Shown: positions 11,394 through 22,617, numbered from the stretch's first letter. The stretch is 64,000 nt of DNA from Tenrec ecaudatus (GCF_050624435.1 NC_134543.1:125207475-125271474), one strand, 5' to 3'. The notes: a model not told the origin generated them from the sequence alone. Program-made: numbers and translations.

Positions 11394-12393
11394 TAGCAGA
11401 TGGACATTGGGCCTCTACTCAAGTACTCCCTCAATGAAAGAACACTTTGTTCTATTAAACTGGCATTCCATGATGCGCACCTTCCGGATATAATGGCTGA
11501 AGACAAAGCGGGTACATAAACAAATGTGGTGAGAAAGCTGATGGTGCCTGGCTATCAAAAGATATAGTGTCTGGGTTCTTAAAGGCTTGAAGATAAACAA
11601 GTGCCCATCTAGCTGAGAAACAACAAAGCCCACATGGAAGAAGCACAGCAGCCTGTGTGATCACGAGATGTGGATGGGATCAGGTATCAGGGATCAAGGC
11701 ACAAAAAATCAAATCATTGTGAATGAGAGGGAGTGCGGAGTGGAGACCCAAAGCTCATCTGTAGGCAACTGGACATCCCCTTACAGAAGGGTCCTGGGGA
11801 GGAGACGAGCCAGTCAGAGTTCAGTACAGCACCGAAGAAACATACAACTTTCCTTTAGTTTTTTAATGCTTCTTTCTACCCCACTATCATGATCCCAATT
11901 ACCTTACAAATCCGGCTAGACCAGAGGATGTACACTGGTACAGATAAGAGCTGGAAACACAGGGAATCCAGGACAGATAAATACCTCAGGGCCAATAATG
12001 AGAGTAGAGATACCAGGAGGGGAAAGGAAAGATGAGGGAGAAAGGGAGAACTGATCACAATGATCTACATATAACCCTCTCCCTGGGGGATGGGCAACAG
12101 AAAAGTGGGTGAAGGGAGGCATTGGACAGTGTAAGGCATTAATTTTAAAAAATAAATTATCAAGGGTTCATGAGGGAGGGAGGGAGGGTAGAGGAGGGAG
12201 GGGAAAAATGAGGCGGGAATACCAAGGACTCAAGTAGAAAAAAGTGTATTGAGATTGATGATGGCAACAGATGTACCTATGTGCTTGACACATGGATGTA
12301 TGTATGGATTGTGATAAGAATTATATGAGCCCCCAATAAAATGATCTAAAATTTAAAAAAAAAGAAAGAAAGGAAAGCTCCAACCGGAAAAAA
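11394..12393 (+). mobile_element. L1 3' end, 1 kb, with target duplication
   Basis: Flanked by the 14-bp repeat aagaacaccatgtg (11380-11393 and 12394-12407). Contains the 3'-UTR marks of this lineage ('ctatcaaaagatatagtgtc', 'catggaagaagcacagcagc') and ends 'atgagcccccaataaaatga' plus an A-rich tail. 5'-truncated with no ORF2 domain. This is the best reference copy here for the family. Confidence 0.93.
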
Positions 12394-12711
12394 AAGAACA
12401 CCATGTGACAAGCTGCAGAAAGGGGGAAGGGAGAACTCAGAAATCTGTGTGGGAGGGGCAAGGGCGTCCTTGAGGAAGCTATGGGTGGGTAGGGCTGTTA
12501 TAGGGGAAGGAGGAGCTGGCCAGATAGAAAGGAAAGACATAGAGGCCGACTTAGTGTGGGGAAGCACTTTTTTTCTAAAACCCGAGAACTATTTATACTT
12601 TGCTTTAACAGTTTAAAAAAAAAAAAGTGTGTGTGGCTGTGTGTGTGTGGCCTGCCGGGGCGGGTTCTGTGACCAGAGGGGGATAGATGACTGTGATGAC
12701 TCATGTGTGCC

Positions 12712-12925
12712 AAGCCAAACCAAAACCAGATTACTACCATCGACTCAATTCCGACTCATTGAACCACAGAGGCTAGGGGAGAACTGCCTTGTGAATGCTG
12801 AGACTGTAGCTTTGTATGGGAACAGAAAGCTTTCTCTCTCCAGAGGAATGGCTGGTGGTTCCAACTGCTGACCTTGGGGCTAGCAGTCCAATGTGTAAGC
12901 ACCATGCTAACAGGGCTCCTGGTGG
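12712..12925 (-). mobile_element. AfroSINE, antisense
   Basis: Full-length antisense copy: 'catcgactcaattccgactc', 'gctggtggttccaactgctg', 'taagcaccatgctaacaggg', 'ctcct'. Confidence 0.88.
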
Positions 12926-14469
12926 GCCATGGAAGGGGCTCCTATTTTATCCTGCTGGAGATGGACTTCTACTGAGGAATTTAAGGCAAGGAGATGATGC
13001 AATAGGGGTGAACAGAAAAACAAAAGGGGGGAGAATGACGGACAGAATTCCTGGATGAGAAAGAGAGGTTGGGTGGATGAAGTCTATCCCACCGATTCAT
13101 TTATTAAGTCATTCAACAAATCATTCCTCCCTGCCTGCCATGGATCAGGCTGTATTCCAAGGGCTGGAAAGGTCATGGCTCTCGTGGAGGAGGCTGACAA
13201 TACAAGTGAATCAGCAGGGAGATACCCACTAAGCGCTGCTGGGAAAATTAAACCAGGGGCTGGAAGAGTCCCTGAGTGACTACTTCCCCCACTCCTTTGC
13301 CTCCTGCCAACACTTCTGCATACTTACCAAGCCTCCTTTCCATCTAACTTTGACTTCTGGAGAAGGCGTTGCCCCTAGGAAAATGTCTGCAGTAAACAGT
13401 GAAGCCAACTCTCTGGGTGTTTCCAATAAGCCGTGATTGTGTGGGGTAGCCTGAGCACCTTGCCTAACCCCCAGGCCCTGGCCAGTTTTGTCAAAAGACC
13501 ACTGATTTGGTCAGAATTGTCAAGTTGAAGGCCACCAGAAGGTCCCAGGAACCTTGGGGCCTCTCTAGGTTCAAGATCCACTGGGTCATGGCTCTCCCCA
13601 CTCCCCTCCCACCCCCTTCAGATAGACACGGTTGTTGTATGTAGATACAGGAATCTACATAGAGATATTGAAGTGGGGTGTAAGTTGTGCATTGCTGACT
13701 GCCCTCACCATTACGCATTTTTAAGAGCTTTGTGTGGGGTCAGGTTGACAACAGCCACTTGGAAGGTTGGATCAGAAGCTTGGGGGTGGGGGTGTGACAA
13801 TCTGTGCTAATAGAGAACGATTCACCATTGGGAAAGTGGCTGCACACACTTACAGAATTCAGTGTACATGCAGAAAGCGCTGAACTGGGGTACACTCTGC
13901 TGTGTACATTTTCAACCTCCACGAAAATAATAATTTTTTGCATTGTGAATTCTTTCTCCCCCTGTGAAAAGTACAAAGTTTTGAAAACACGTCCAGGAGT
14001 GCAGGTTTCACTAGGAGAGCACTGAGTCCCTGCCCACTCCAGCGGGGTTCCTCGGGTGATCCCAGGCGCAGCCTTGAGGCAGCGGTGCGTCACCCCAGGG
14101 CACTGTGAGGTCCCAGCTCCTCCCAGCCAAAGGGCTGCGGGCCAAGGGCCAAGAAGGAGACAGCGGACACGGGATTAAATGCAGCTGAAGAAACTAGGGA
14201 CGGAAACAGCAGGTTTCCCAGCATGCCTTGTGGTCTTCCCCGTGTGACACACTCACTACAGCTTCTTTTCTTGTTTTAAGCAAGGAAAATCTTCCAAGAC
14301 ACGGGCAAATTCTCTGTTTGAGGGAGATCTAGCAAAAGCCCCGGGAGGCCTCTTGGGTTTTGCCCAGTTCCCTGACGGGCATCTTTTGCTCGGGGACTGC
14401 TGTAGTCAGGGAATTAAAAACCAGTGCACTTGATTAGAGGGTTTCATGCTAGTCGGGAAGAAGGCACTA
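12926..14469. other. Upstream intergenic stretch, mostly unassigned
   Basis: A patch at about 13080-13210 ('cattcaacaaatcattcctc' onward) looks like a very old repeat. The rest is unassigned. Confidence 0.45.
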
Positions 14470-14603
14470 TCAAAATGAAAACAAAAGCCAGTTTAATGAT
14501 TGTGGTGATGATTGTATAACTCTTTTTGATGTGATCGAACCAATGAGTTGTATGATATGTAAATTATATGCCAATAAAATTGTTGGGGATAAACATTAGA
14601 AAA
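14470..14603 (+). mobile_element. Old L1 3' end
   Basis: 'gagttgtatgatatgtaaat', 'tatatgccaataaaattgtt', then an A-rich tail. Resembles the end at 5375-5570. It abuts an antisense L1 tail. Confidence 0.6.
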
Positions 14604-14700
14604 AACAATTTATTGGGCGCTCATACAACTCTTATCATAATCCAAACATCCATCCATTAAAAGATCAACATTTTATACCTCACAATTCCGATCCTATTAA
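14604..14700 (-). mobile_element. L1 3' end, short, antisense
   Basis: 'tttattgggcgctcatacaa' and 'ctcttatcataatccaaaca' identify the tail; only about 80 bp match. Confidence 0.7.
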
Positions 14701-14944
14701 ATAATAAATCCTGAGCTGACAGGAAATCTAGAGATCCTCATACATACAGAGCAGCACATCCTACTCAGTGTCAAAGTCTTAAACATGGTCGAGCTTGCAC
14801 TTGGCCACTCACTTAACCCTCCATTCATGGGCTGAGCCACTATTGGTTAGACACCCTCATATTCCACATCAGGGAAAGATCAGGAAAGCAGATACACGCA
14901 TTTGTTACCTTTAAGGACCTTGCAGTGGGAGACCAACATTCAAC

Positions 14945-15445
14945 AGATGTCAGCTGCCTTCCAGTTGGTTCCAACTCATAGCGACCCTATGCACAACAGA
15001 ATGAAACACTGCATGGTCGCACACCACCCTCACATCTGGTCTTACGTTGGAGCCCATTGTTACAGCCACGAGGTTAATCCATCTTGTCTAGGGTCTTCCT
15101 CTTTATTTTTGCCCCTCTATTTACCAACCACAATGTCTCTTCTGGCAACATGTCCAAAGTTCATGAGACAAAGTTCTGCTACCTATGCTCCTCAGGAGCA
15201 TGTGGGCTACTTCTTCCAGGACAAATTTGTCTGTTCTGTTGGGAGTCGTTGGTCTCTCACTGTCATCAAGTTGATGTCGACCCACAGTGACCCTAGAGGG
15301 CAGAGCAGACTCTGTGGGAGTAGAAAGCCTCATCTTTCTCCCATGGAGTGGCTGGTGGTTTAAAACTTTCAGTATTCTTCACCAGGAGCATAATCCAAAT
15401 GTATCAGTTCTTCTTAAGCCTTTCTTATTCCAAATCCCATTCATT
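14945..15445 (-). mobile_element. RTE-type LINE 3' end, antisense, with nested AfroSINE
   Basis: 'ccagttggttccaactcata', 'gcgaccctatgcacaacaga', 'catgtccaaagttcatgaga' and, after the SINE, 'cagtattcttcaccaggagc' and 'ttcttcttaagcctttctta' follow the Afrotherian RTE tail. 5'-truncated. Confidence 0.8.
15256..15368 (-). mobile_element. AfroSINE nested in the RTE
   Basis: 'gtcatcaagttgatgtcgac', 'gagtagaaagcctcatcttt', 'ggagtggctggtggttt' interrupt the RTE between 'gggagtcgt' and 'cagtattcttc'. Only the 3' two-thirds of the SINE is present. Confidence 0.8.
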
Positions 15446-15968
15446 CAACAAATAATAAACTATAAAGAGCATTTTTTTTAAAGTAGTGCTCCACAGACTG
15501 GGAGGTAAGCTGGGGGGGAGGAGCAAAGTTAGAAAATGCCTCTCTGCAGAGTGAGCTTTAAGATTAGGTCTAGAGGATAAGAAAATGGGTGAAGTGGTGA
15601 TCTGATCAATGAATTGAGCTTTGACAATTTGAGGGTGATAAAAGAAATGTCACGTCCCAGCATGGAGTCAGGGCATGCCCAGGGCCAGTGGAAGGAGGCT
15701 GAAAACTAAATGGAGAAGGTGCTGAGAGGAGGACGAAGTCTGGCCCAACCCAGGTCTTAAAAAAAATACTTGATTTGAGAGGAGGAGAGATGTGGAAGAG
15801 TTTGACCTACAGTCAAATATTATTTTTCCCCTTCAAGGACCACCATCCACCATGGCCATCTGTACTTTACTGTGGGGCATTCTCACATCTTTCTTGGGAG
15901 GTCAGAAAAAGTCTAAAAACACTTGCTACTCTAGGCTTCCAGGAAGCAGCAGAGCAAGGATGTGAATA

Positions 15969-16810
15969 CGAGGGGGTACAAAAAAAAAACCTTGGAAAAA
16001 AGCTCCCCTGGGTGGAACTTTCCTAGAATGCATTTTCACCCCCTCCCCCTGCCCTAGACCAGCATCAAACAACTCAAATGCACCCAGTGGCAGACGGGGG
16101 CCTGGTTTTTGCCACCACAACAATGCACCTGCTCACACAGCCATCTCAGTGCACCAGCTTTTGGCAAAAAACCAGCATGCCTCCCTTGCCCCACGTACCC
16201 CACCTCTCTCTGTGTGACTTCTTTTTGTTTCCGAGAATGAAGAGGGACATGAATAGACGGTGATTTGATGACATAGACGAGGTGAAGAACAAAATGAGGA
16301 GGTGCTGTCAGCCATCCAAATAGAGGGCTTTGAAAAATGTTTCCAAGAATGGAATCGCAGATTTGACAAATGTGTTAAGTGTAATGGAGAGTACTTTGAA
16401 GGTGATAAGGTTATTATTATTATTAAAAGATCATTTTACTGGAGACTCTTACAGCTCTTATAACAATCCATACATCAACTGTATCAAGCATATTTGTACA
16501 TATGTTGCCATCATTATTTTCTAAACTTTTACTTTCTATTTGACCCCTTGGTATCAGCTCCTCCTTCCCCCCCCCCTTCTCCCTTCCCACCGTCATGATC
16601 CCTTGATAAATTATTATTATGTTCATATCTTACACTGACCACTGTCTCCCTTCCCCCAAGATTTCTGTTGTTTGTCCCCCTGGTGGAGGGAGGTGTGTGG
16701 TTATGCGTTGATCATTGCAATCAGTTCCCTGATAAGGTTGTTTAGTACAAAAACAATTACATACAGAGCTTTGAAAAAAAATCCGGTTTTTTTTGGGGGG
16801 TATCCCCTCG
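15969..16810 (+). mobile_element. Internally deleted mariner, interrupted by L1
   Basis: Termini cgagggggtac and gggggtatcccctcg match the 1.29-kb copy at 56889. Its left arm (to 'cacccagtggca') joins directly to the transposase 3' region ('gtggcagacggggg'), skipping 779 bp of the longer copy. Remaining protein-like sequence includes CDFFLFPRMKRDM. An antisense L1 tail occupies 16424-16733. Left flank is TA; the right flank reads tta, so the right TA may be mutated. Confidence 0.9.
16424..16733 (-). mobile_element. L1 3' end inside the deleted mariner
   Basis: Antisense L1 tail (ggagactcttacagctctta, then acaatccatacatcaactgt). The mariner sequence 'tgataaggtt' occurs on both sides, which fits a target-site duplication, so this L1 came after the mariner. 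Confidence 0.85.
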
Positions 16811-17689
16811 TTATGTGCTTGCCTGGCTTCAAAGGCAGGTTCACGTGACACAGTCCCTTACTGACAGAAAACCTGAGTACGGTGGCTACCAGCAATCAAA
16901 ATTTGGAAAATGACCAAAACAACGCACTGCCATAAGGGGGAGGAGGGAGAAAGGAAGGGTAAAGGCCGGAGTGAGTGGACATCATTAGGCAGAGGAATAT
17001 CAAGCCAGGGGGGGTGGGGGGGAAGGGGTTGAAGGGTCAGATGGCTTCTGTGGATCCTAGGAGGTGCTGCGCTGTAACCACTACCCAGCCTGGCCTGGTT
17101 AATCATTTCCTTCCTCCTGCTCGGGCTCGCCCTGCGCAAAAGGTTGCCACTTCAGTCTCCTCCCTCCTAGCCCAATTTTGAGGTATTATTTGTAATGCTT
17201 CCCCGACCCCACCCCTCCCCCAAGGCTGTGCCCCAGAGAGATCTTTAGGTGTTTAAAGGACCCCTTGAGGCTTGACCTCGGCTCCCCTTCCCCTCCACCC
17301 CCAACCACATTCTAAAAAGAGGTCAGACCTTAGAGACCTAACCTTGATGTTGATAAGCCTGTTAGAGACTGGGCTTTCCCAGCGGTAGCAAGGCGTGGCG
17401 CACTGCAAGGCTCAAGTGAGGTATTGTCAGTAAAGTGCTGGGCTGATAGCTTAACTAAGGTTAGAGCCCTTCTGCTTGGTATCTCTTGGGGAGTAGGGTG
17501 CACTTCCTGTTCAGCTAGGTTTATCTCACTTAAGCAATGGATGAGGAATAACAGTCCGAAGAACCTGGAATGTTGCAGATTGTGTCAGAGGCAGGATTTT
17601 GGGCTCAGCCACTCATCAGCCAGATGGCTACGAAAAGCCACGTGGAACCTAGCCCTGGGCCTGCTCGCCCCGGGCGGCCGCAGGAAAGC
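16811..17689. other. Proximal upstream region of USP3
   Basis: C/T- and G-rich tracts (for example 17200-17310) but no recognisable repeat or exon. Could contain distal promoter elements. Confidence 0.4.
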
Positions 17690-17790
17690 GAGCCTTAAGT
17701 TAGTCTGCTGGGCCGCTCAGGGCCAGGGTCCTAACCTCTCTGAACCTGTTTCTTCTTGTGTGAAATGGGAGACAAAGTGCTTGTCTTCCC
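17690..17790 (+). mobile_element. MIR at the edge of the CpG island
   Basis: 'cctaacctctctgaacctgt' and 'ttcttgtgtgaaatgggaga' are the MIR core in sense. It lies about 150 bp upstream of the GC-rich promoter. Confidence 0.65.
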
Positions 17791-18049
17791 GAGCGGTGTG
17801 GCTTTGCCACGCACTTTGCTCTCTGGCCAGACTTTCCACTACCAAGCCTCCGTGTCCTCAGACCACCACACACCGTACAGGTTGTCTTTTTTTGCATGGG
17901 AGCGCGCTCCTGGCTGCGGCAAACGCCGCGCACCGTAACGGCGTGTCCGCGGCCCACCCTCCCGGGGCCGTGGAGTTGGGAAAGTCACTAGAGACAGCAG
18001 CGCGAACGAAAGTGGGCCGCCAGCGAGCTCACTCCTGGACAGACTCTGT

Positions 18050-18090
18050 GGGCGGGGCCGAGGGCGGGGCCGAGCGTCGGGGGCGGGGCC
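18050..18090 (+). promoter_or_regulatory. Cluster of three GC boxes (Sp1/KLF type)
   Basis: Three copies of the GGGCGGGGC motif occur within 41 bases (about 18050, 18062 and 18081), two of them followed by CGAG. Such boxes bind Sp1/KLF factors and are common at TATA-less promoters. They lie just upstream of the presumed 5'-UTR of USP3. Confidence 0.8.
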
Positions 18091-18362
18091 ATCCTGGGAA
18101 GGCGGAGGGCCCCAACCTCAGGGTGGCGGCAGAACCCGGACGTCGGATTTCCACGCTCTCCGGAGCGGGGCGTCGGAAAACGGCGGGCAGGAAAACCCGG
18201 CGCCCGGAAATCCTTGCTTTCTTTGACGCAAGGGCTCGGGACGCAGCCGCCGTCGGCGGAGCGCAGGGTGAGGAGAGACCCCAGACGGAGCCTCGGGAGT
18301 CCCTCCGCCCCCACCTTGCCTCGTCCGGCGCCTCGGCCCTCCCTGCCGCCCTCCTCGTGGCC

Positions 18363-18453
18363 ATGGAGTGTCCGCACCTCAGTTCCAGCGTCTGCATCGC
18401 TCCGGACTCGGCCAAGTTCCCCAACGGCTCCCCGTCGTCCTGGTGCTGCAGCG
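18363..18453 (+). CDS. USP3: USP3 coding exon 1 (partial gene)
   Basis: First coding exon of ubiquitin carboxyl-terminal hydrolase 3, a nuclear deubiquitinase acting on mono-ubiquitinated histones H2A and H2B (known for the family). The 91 bases encode 30 residues plus one base, starting MECPHLSSSVCIAP and ending WCCS, which I recognise as the USP3 N-terminus. Cys3 and His5 (CPH) and Cys29 are among the expected zinc ligands of the UBP-type zinc finger. The start is secure: no other ATG occurs between 17899 and 18362, and the context is strong (G at -3 and +4). The donor GTGAGT begins at 18454 and the exon ends in phase 1. It sits inside the CpG island downstream of three GC boxes. Confidence 0.97.
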
Positions 18454-19060
18454 GTGAGTGAGGCACCGGGCCGGCGCGGCCGCGCACCCGAGGCCCCGGC
18501 TCCGCGGGGCCTGCCGTCTGGTGACCGCGGGTGGCCGGCGCGCGGGCTCCGAGGGGCCGAGGGCCTTCCAGGCCCGGAGGACTGGCGAAGGGGTCCGGGG
18601 TAAGGCGGGCGGGAGCAGCGGGTGGAGCGGCGGCGGCTTCTTTGTTTCCCGCGGCCCGACGGCCCGGCCGCGGAGGAGAGGCGCGCGGGCGGGAGCTCGC
18701 GGGGCCTCAGGCGCAGGGGGGCCTCGCGGGGGGGAGCTCGGGCCCCCGGCTCGCGCCCCGCCTGGGGGCCGTGCCCACGGAGTCGCGGGGTGTCCGGCGG
18801 CCGCACGTGTGGCGGGGCCCGAGTTGAGTGCCTTCCGAACGCGCCTAACAAGCGCCGCTCGCCCAGCGCAGCTTTGTCTGGGCTGCGGGACCCCCGGGGC
18901 TCCTTCCGTTCCCAGGTTCGGGTCCCCCGTCGACTCTCCCGGCGGGGTCCGCGCGGCCCAGGTGGGGTGGTTCTATCAGCCAAGGAGGGTGAAGTTTGGG
19001 AACCGGCTGCAGGCTCCCCAGCGCGGGCGGCGAAGCCAGCAGCTGCGTTGAAGGAGTGGC

Positions 19061-20627
19061 TCGAGTTTGGCTTTTCCCATCTTTTAGGTCGTCTGAAATT
19101 TTTTTTTTGGGGGGGAGTGTCGAGTTTGTGTGCTTGTAGAACAGCAGTTCGGTTTATGCGATGCGTTCGCTGGCGTAGTTAGAGCGTTTTCCCTCCTCTG
19201 CTGGCCCTTCTGGAAGCCCCGCTGCCCTCTCTCATTGTCTTCCCCTCTCGCGACTTAGGATCGCACCGGCCGCACTGCTCTGATTACTTCCTGGTAGGGC
19301 CCCGGTGCAGCCGCTAGACCAGTCTTTGTTTATTAGCTTTGAGAGGATCGACTGGTGGGTTGAATTGTAGTGCAAAATCTGAATTGTGCATTAAAAAAAT
19401 AATAATCTGAAGTTCATTGAAGAAATCGATAAAAGCAGCAACGTTACAATTTAGCAGTATGGCATTTTCTCATTGTGAGCTGGAGCAGGGAAGGTAGTTT
19501 AGTGAATGCCTTACCACTTTTGACAGGTTACTTCCTAAATTGTGATTATATCCTTGGAGAAAAACAGATGGCAGCACAAACAGAGCGAGAATGAACCCCA
19601 GGATAAGGGATTGGAATAAACTGCAATTTCCTGGAGTTCACAGAGACTTGATTTTGCTTGCCTTTGTAAAGTCAGATCGATTTTTCTGCATGAAGCCTTT
19701 GAAGATTAGCTGGTTAATTGGCTTTCCAGTGCAGTATTGCAGGTCTTTGTGAGGATGCAGACACTTGTATAAATTAGTTCTTACCTATAAATGTATCTTC
19801 GGCGAATCGTTGAATATGGAATGAGCAACGTATGTACAACTGCTTTGCAAATTGCCTGGTGGTGCCTTAACTATAGCTATAGCTGTGGATGCCAGAGCTG
19901 TTACTTTTAATTTTCTTTTTTTCAAAAAGATTTTTTTTTTTGGTGGGAAGAGATGACCAAAGTAAACACTAGGCAAGCATCTTTTAGGAGGAGTGGAAAA
20001 AATTACTCTTGTTCTGTTGTAAACGAGAGGAATGCGAAGTGGACTGTTACCAACTCTCCTGGCTTTTCTTATATAAAGTCACATCAAACATAAAAATGGC
20101 TTCATTGGCCACATGCATCTAAAAAAGGCAAAGAATTGTGCAAATGGCTGATAGCCTGTTGTGAGTCAGTCTTGCCTCCAGCAGTCAGGGAATCCAAGAC
20201 ACTTGGTTGTGACAAAGAGATGCAGAAAATTGAACATCTCTTGAGCAACTTAATGAATTAAAAGGGAACGTAACCAAGTGACTTGTGTTGACAACAAAAG
20301 CAAACTAGTGTGTTGATTCCAGCTCTTAAGAGCTAGGAGGGTATCTCTGCATCTTGCAACAAAGTTTGCGCCTTGCCAGATGGTTCTAGTCTAGCCTCTT
20401 GTTTGCATTTATAGAACCAATAGGGCTAGTATCTCAACTTTGTGGGCATTCCCCCCCCCCCCCACTCCTCTAACCCCCACCCCCATACTCTGCGTATTGG
20501 GTCCATTTCATGTGGCCTCCGTTTTAACCTCTTGGCATCTATTTGTTGATATAGTCTAGCGTTCCTATATTGAGCTAATCATCTTCTTGCCTGCCTGGGG
20601 GTTTTTTTAGTAGTTAAATGATTAGTA
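19061..20627. other. USP3: Intron 1 proximal part, no repeats recognised
   Basis: The 1.5 kb following the CpG island is free of recognised repeats except homopolymer runs, which is unusual in this window and would suit conserved regulatory sequence (inference). Confidence 0.4.
20447..20463 (+). repeat. Poly-C run
   Basis: A run of about 14 C inside 'ggcattccccc'; a similar run lies at about 29693-29706. Such runs are length-unstable. Confidence 0.9.
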
Positions 20628-20642
20628 AATCTGTGAGTCTTT

Positions 20643-20821
20643 TTTTTTTTACATTTTATTAGGGGCTCATACAACTCTTATCACAATCCATACATATACA
20701 TACATCAATTGTATAAAGCATATCTGGACATTCTTTGCCCTAATCATTTTCAAAGCATTTGCTCTCCACTTAAGCCCTTTGCATCAGGTCCTCTTTTTTT
20801 CCCCCCTTCCTCATGGGCTCT
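20643..20821 (-). mobile_element. L1 3' end, 179 bp, with 15-bp target duplication
   Basis: Flanked by the perfect repeat aatctgtgagtcttt (20628-20642 and 20822-20836). Reads poly-T, 'cattttattaggggctcata', 'gctctccacttaagcccttt'. Extremely 5'-truncated. Confidence 0.93.
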
Positions 20822-21279
20822 AATCTGTGAGTCTTTAACTCATCTTCTTGAGTGTTGTGTTTTCTGGTAGTTATTCTCCAACATTTTGGTGATCCCCACT
20901 CCCCCCTTTTTGTGTATGGGACCAACGGGGTAGCTAATGTTCTAAATAATGCTGTGACTCGGTATTGAGTGTGATTACCTTCTTATTAAGGAAGGGATCT
21001 CTCTTTTGGCAAAGGGACAATTCAAGTAATGCCCTCACCTTGTTTTCTTGGGGAGTTTGCGATTACAACAGTGAGGCAAGCTTAAAGGTACCAAACACAT
21101 TGCAAAAGACCAGCATTTTATATTCTTAAGAGCTGGCAGTGCATCCTTGGGTGAGTAGTTCTGTTTCCTCCAAATATCAGTTCATTATATCATCTGTTTG
21201 TTTTGTTTTTCTCTCACCTCACATCTTTCTGTTAGGCTGAGCCAGGTAGCTTTTGTGTAAACTTTGCAAAAACCCTTTT

Positions 21280-21412
21280 TTAAAAAAAAAACATTTATTG
21301 GGGGCTTGTCCAACTCTTACCACAATCCATACATCCATCCATTGTCTCAAGCACATTTGTACATTTGTTGCCCTCATTCTCAAAACATTTGCTTTCTGCT
21401 TGAGGCCTTGGC
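21280..21412 (-). mobile_element. L1 3' end, short, antisense
   Basis: Poly-T side then 'acatttattgggggcttgtc' and 'cattgtctcaagcacatttg'. Flanks 'gcaaaaaccctttt' and 'gcagaaactctt' look like a decayed target duplication. Confidence 0.82.
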
Positions 21413-21471
21413 AGAAACTCTTAATACACGATTCAAGTGTTAAGTTGTGTTATCGCCCAGGGATCTTTTTC

Positions 21472-22615
21472 TAAAATTTTTAATCACTTTAATGGGAGCT
21501 CTTACAGATATTAGAACAATCCATAATTCAGTTAGATCAAGCATAACTGTACAATTGCTGCCACCATCCGTTTCAAAACATTTTTCTTAGTGAACTCTTT
21601 GATAACAGCTTCCTCCCCTTTGGTATCCCTTCCCTGCCCCCACCCTGCCCCCAGGAACCTTTATTATTATGGTGTTATTGTTGCCATATCTTACGCCATC
21701 CCTTGTATCCGTTCACCTGCGATTTTGTTATTCATTCCCCTGAAGTGGGGTTATACCGTCATTATTGCTATCAGTTTCTCCCTTCCCCCCTTCTCTTCCT
21801 GTACCCTCAGGGAATCATTATTCCTGTTATTATTTCTGAAGGGTTTATTTATCTAGTATTTCATGCACTGAATGATCTGAATTATATAAATATGCAGGTG
21901 TAACAAGATTAATGAGGTAAAACTAAGACCATAATAGGAAGGGGAGGAAATATTAAACATCTGGAGGATAGTTACGTGTTTCTCCAGTGCTGTACCACAC
22001 GCTGGACATATCATCCCTTCTCTGTGGCCCTTCTGTGAGGGACTCTCAAGTTATCTTAAAGGTGGGTTTTGGGCCTCCACCCCTTCACATCAATTTGATT
22101 GCTTGTTTTTGATCTTTTGAAACCTTTTCCCTTGGACACCTCATGATCACACAGGCTGGTATGCTTCTTCCATGTGGGCTTTATTGCTTCCCTACTAGAT
22201 GGCCACTTGTCTAACTTCAAGCCTTTAAGACCCCCCCATGCTATATCTTTTGATATCAGCTTTCTTTACCACATTTGCTTATGCACCCATTTTGTCTCCA
22301 GCTATCTTGTTGGGGAGGTGAGTATCATACATTGCCACATTATTGGAACAAACCATTCTTGTACTGAGGTAGGATTTAAATAGAGGTCCAGAGTCCATCT
22401 GCTTCCTTGTCCGTGTGTGTGTATACACACATGCACATATATACATACACTCAAATACACCTATTTTACTTATTTATATAGATACATAGCTGTATTTATG
22501 CCTATATATAAATTTTACTCTTTTGTTCTTTTTTCTTTCCTCCTTCCCCACTATCATTGTTTACCTATCGTTCAGTAATCCCTTTCAGATACATTTCTTT
22601 TTGTTGTTGTGGTTT
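21472..22615 (-). mobile_element. L1 3'-UTR, antisense
   Basis: 'ggagctcttacagatattag', later 'catgtgggctttattgcttc' and 'gctatatcttttgatatcag', then the AT/TG-rich stretch (22400-22510) typical of this UTR. Another L1 follows at 22618. Confidence 0.85.
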
Positions 22616-22617
22616 AC

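Larger units (their letters stand above)
17930..19060 (+). promoter_or_regulatory. USP3: USP3 CpG-island promoter
   Basis: Very GC-rich, CpG-dense stretch surrounding USP3 exon 1, in sharp contrast to the AT-rich flanks. No TATA box was seen upstream of the start codon, and GC boxes lie about 270-310 bp before the ATG. This is the usual layout of a housekeeping promoter, so a dispersed set of start sites between roughly 18090 and 18330 is expected (inference). The island continues into the first 600 bp of intron 1. Long open frames on both strands here are a by-product of low stop-codon density. Confidence 0.9.

Noticed and set aside
15775..16263. Open frames at 15.8-16.3 kb as genes
   Set aside because: They fall partly in the deleted mariner; CDFFLFPRMK is transposase sequence.
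1..17900. Exons of an upstream neighbour such as CA12
   Set aside because: In human that gene lies far upstream of USP3. Nothing resembling its coding sequence was recognised here.
17424..18983. Long open frames (345 residues +, 331 residues -, and several others) at the CpG island
   Set aside because: GC-rich DNA has few stops. Composition is Arg/Pro/Gly/Ala-rich without domains. The genuine start here is the USP3 ATG at 18363; the 345-residue frame merely contains it.
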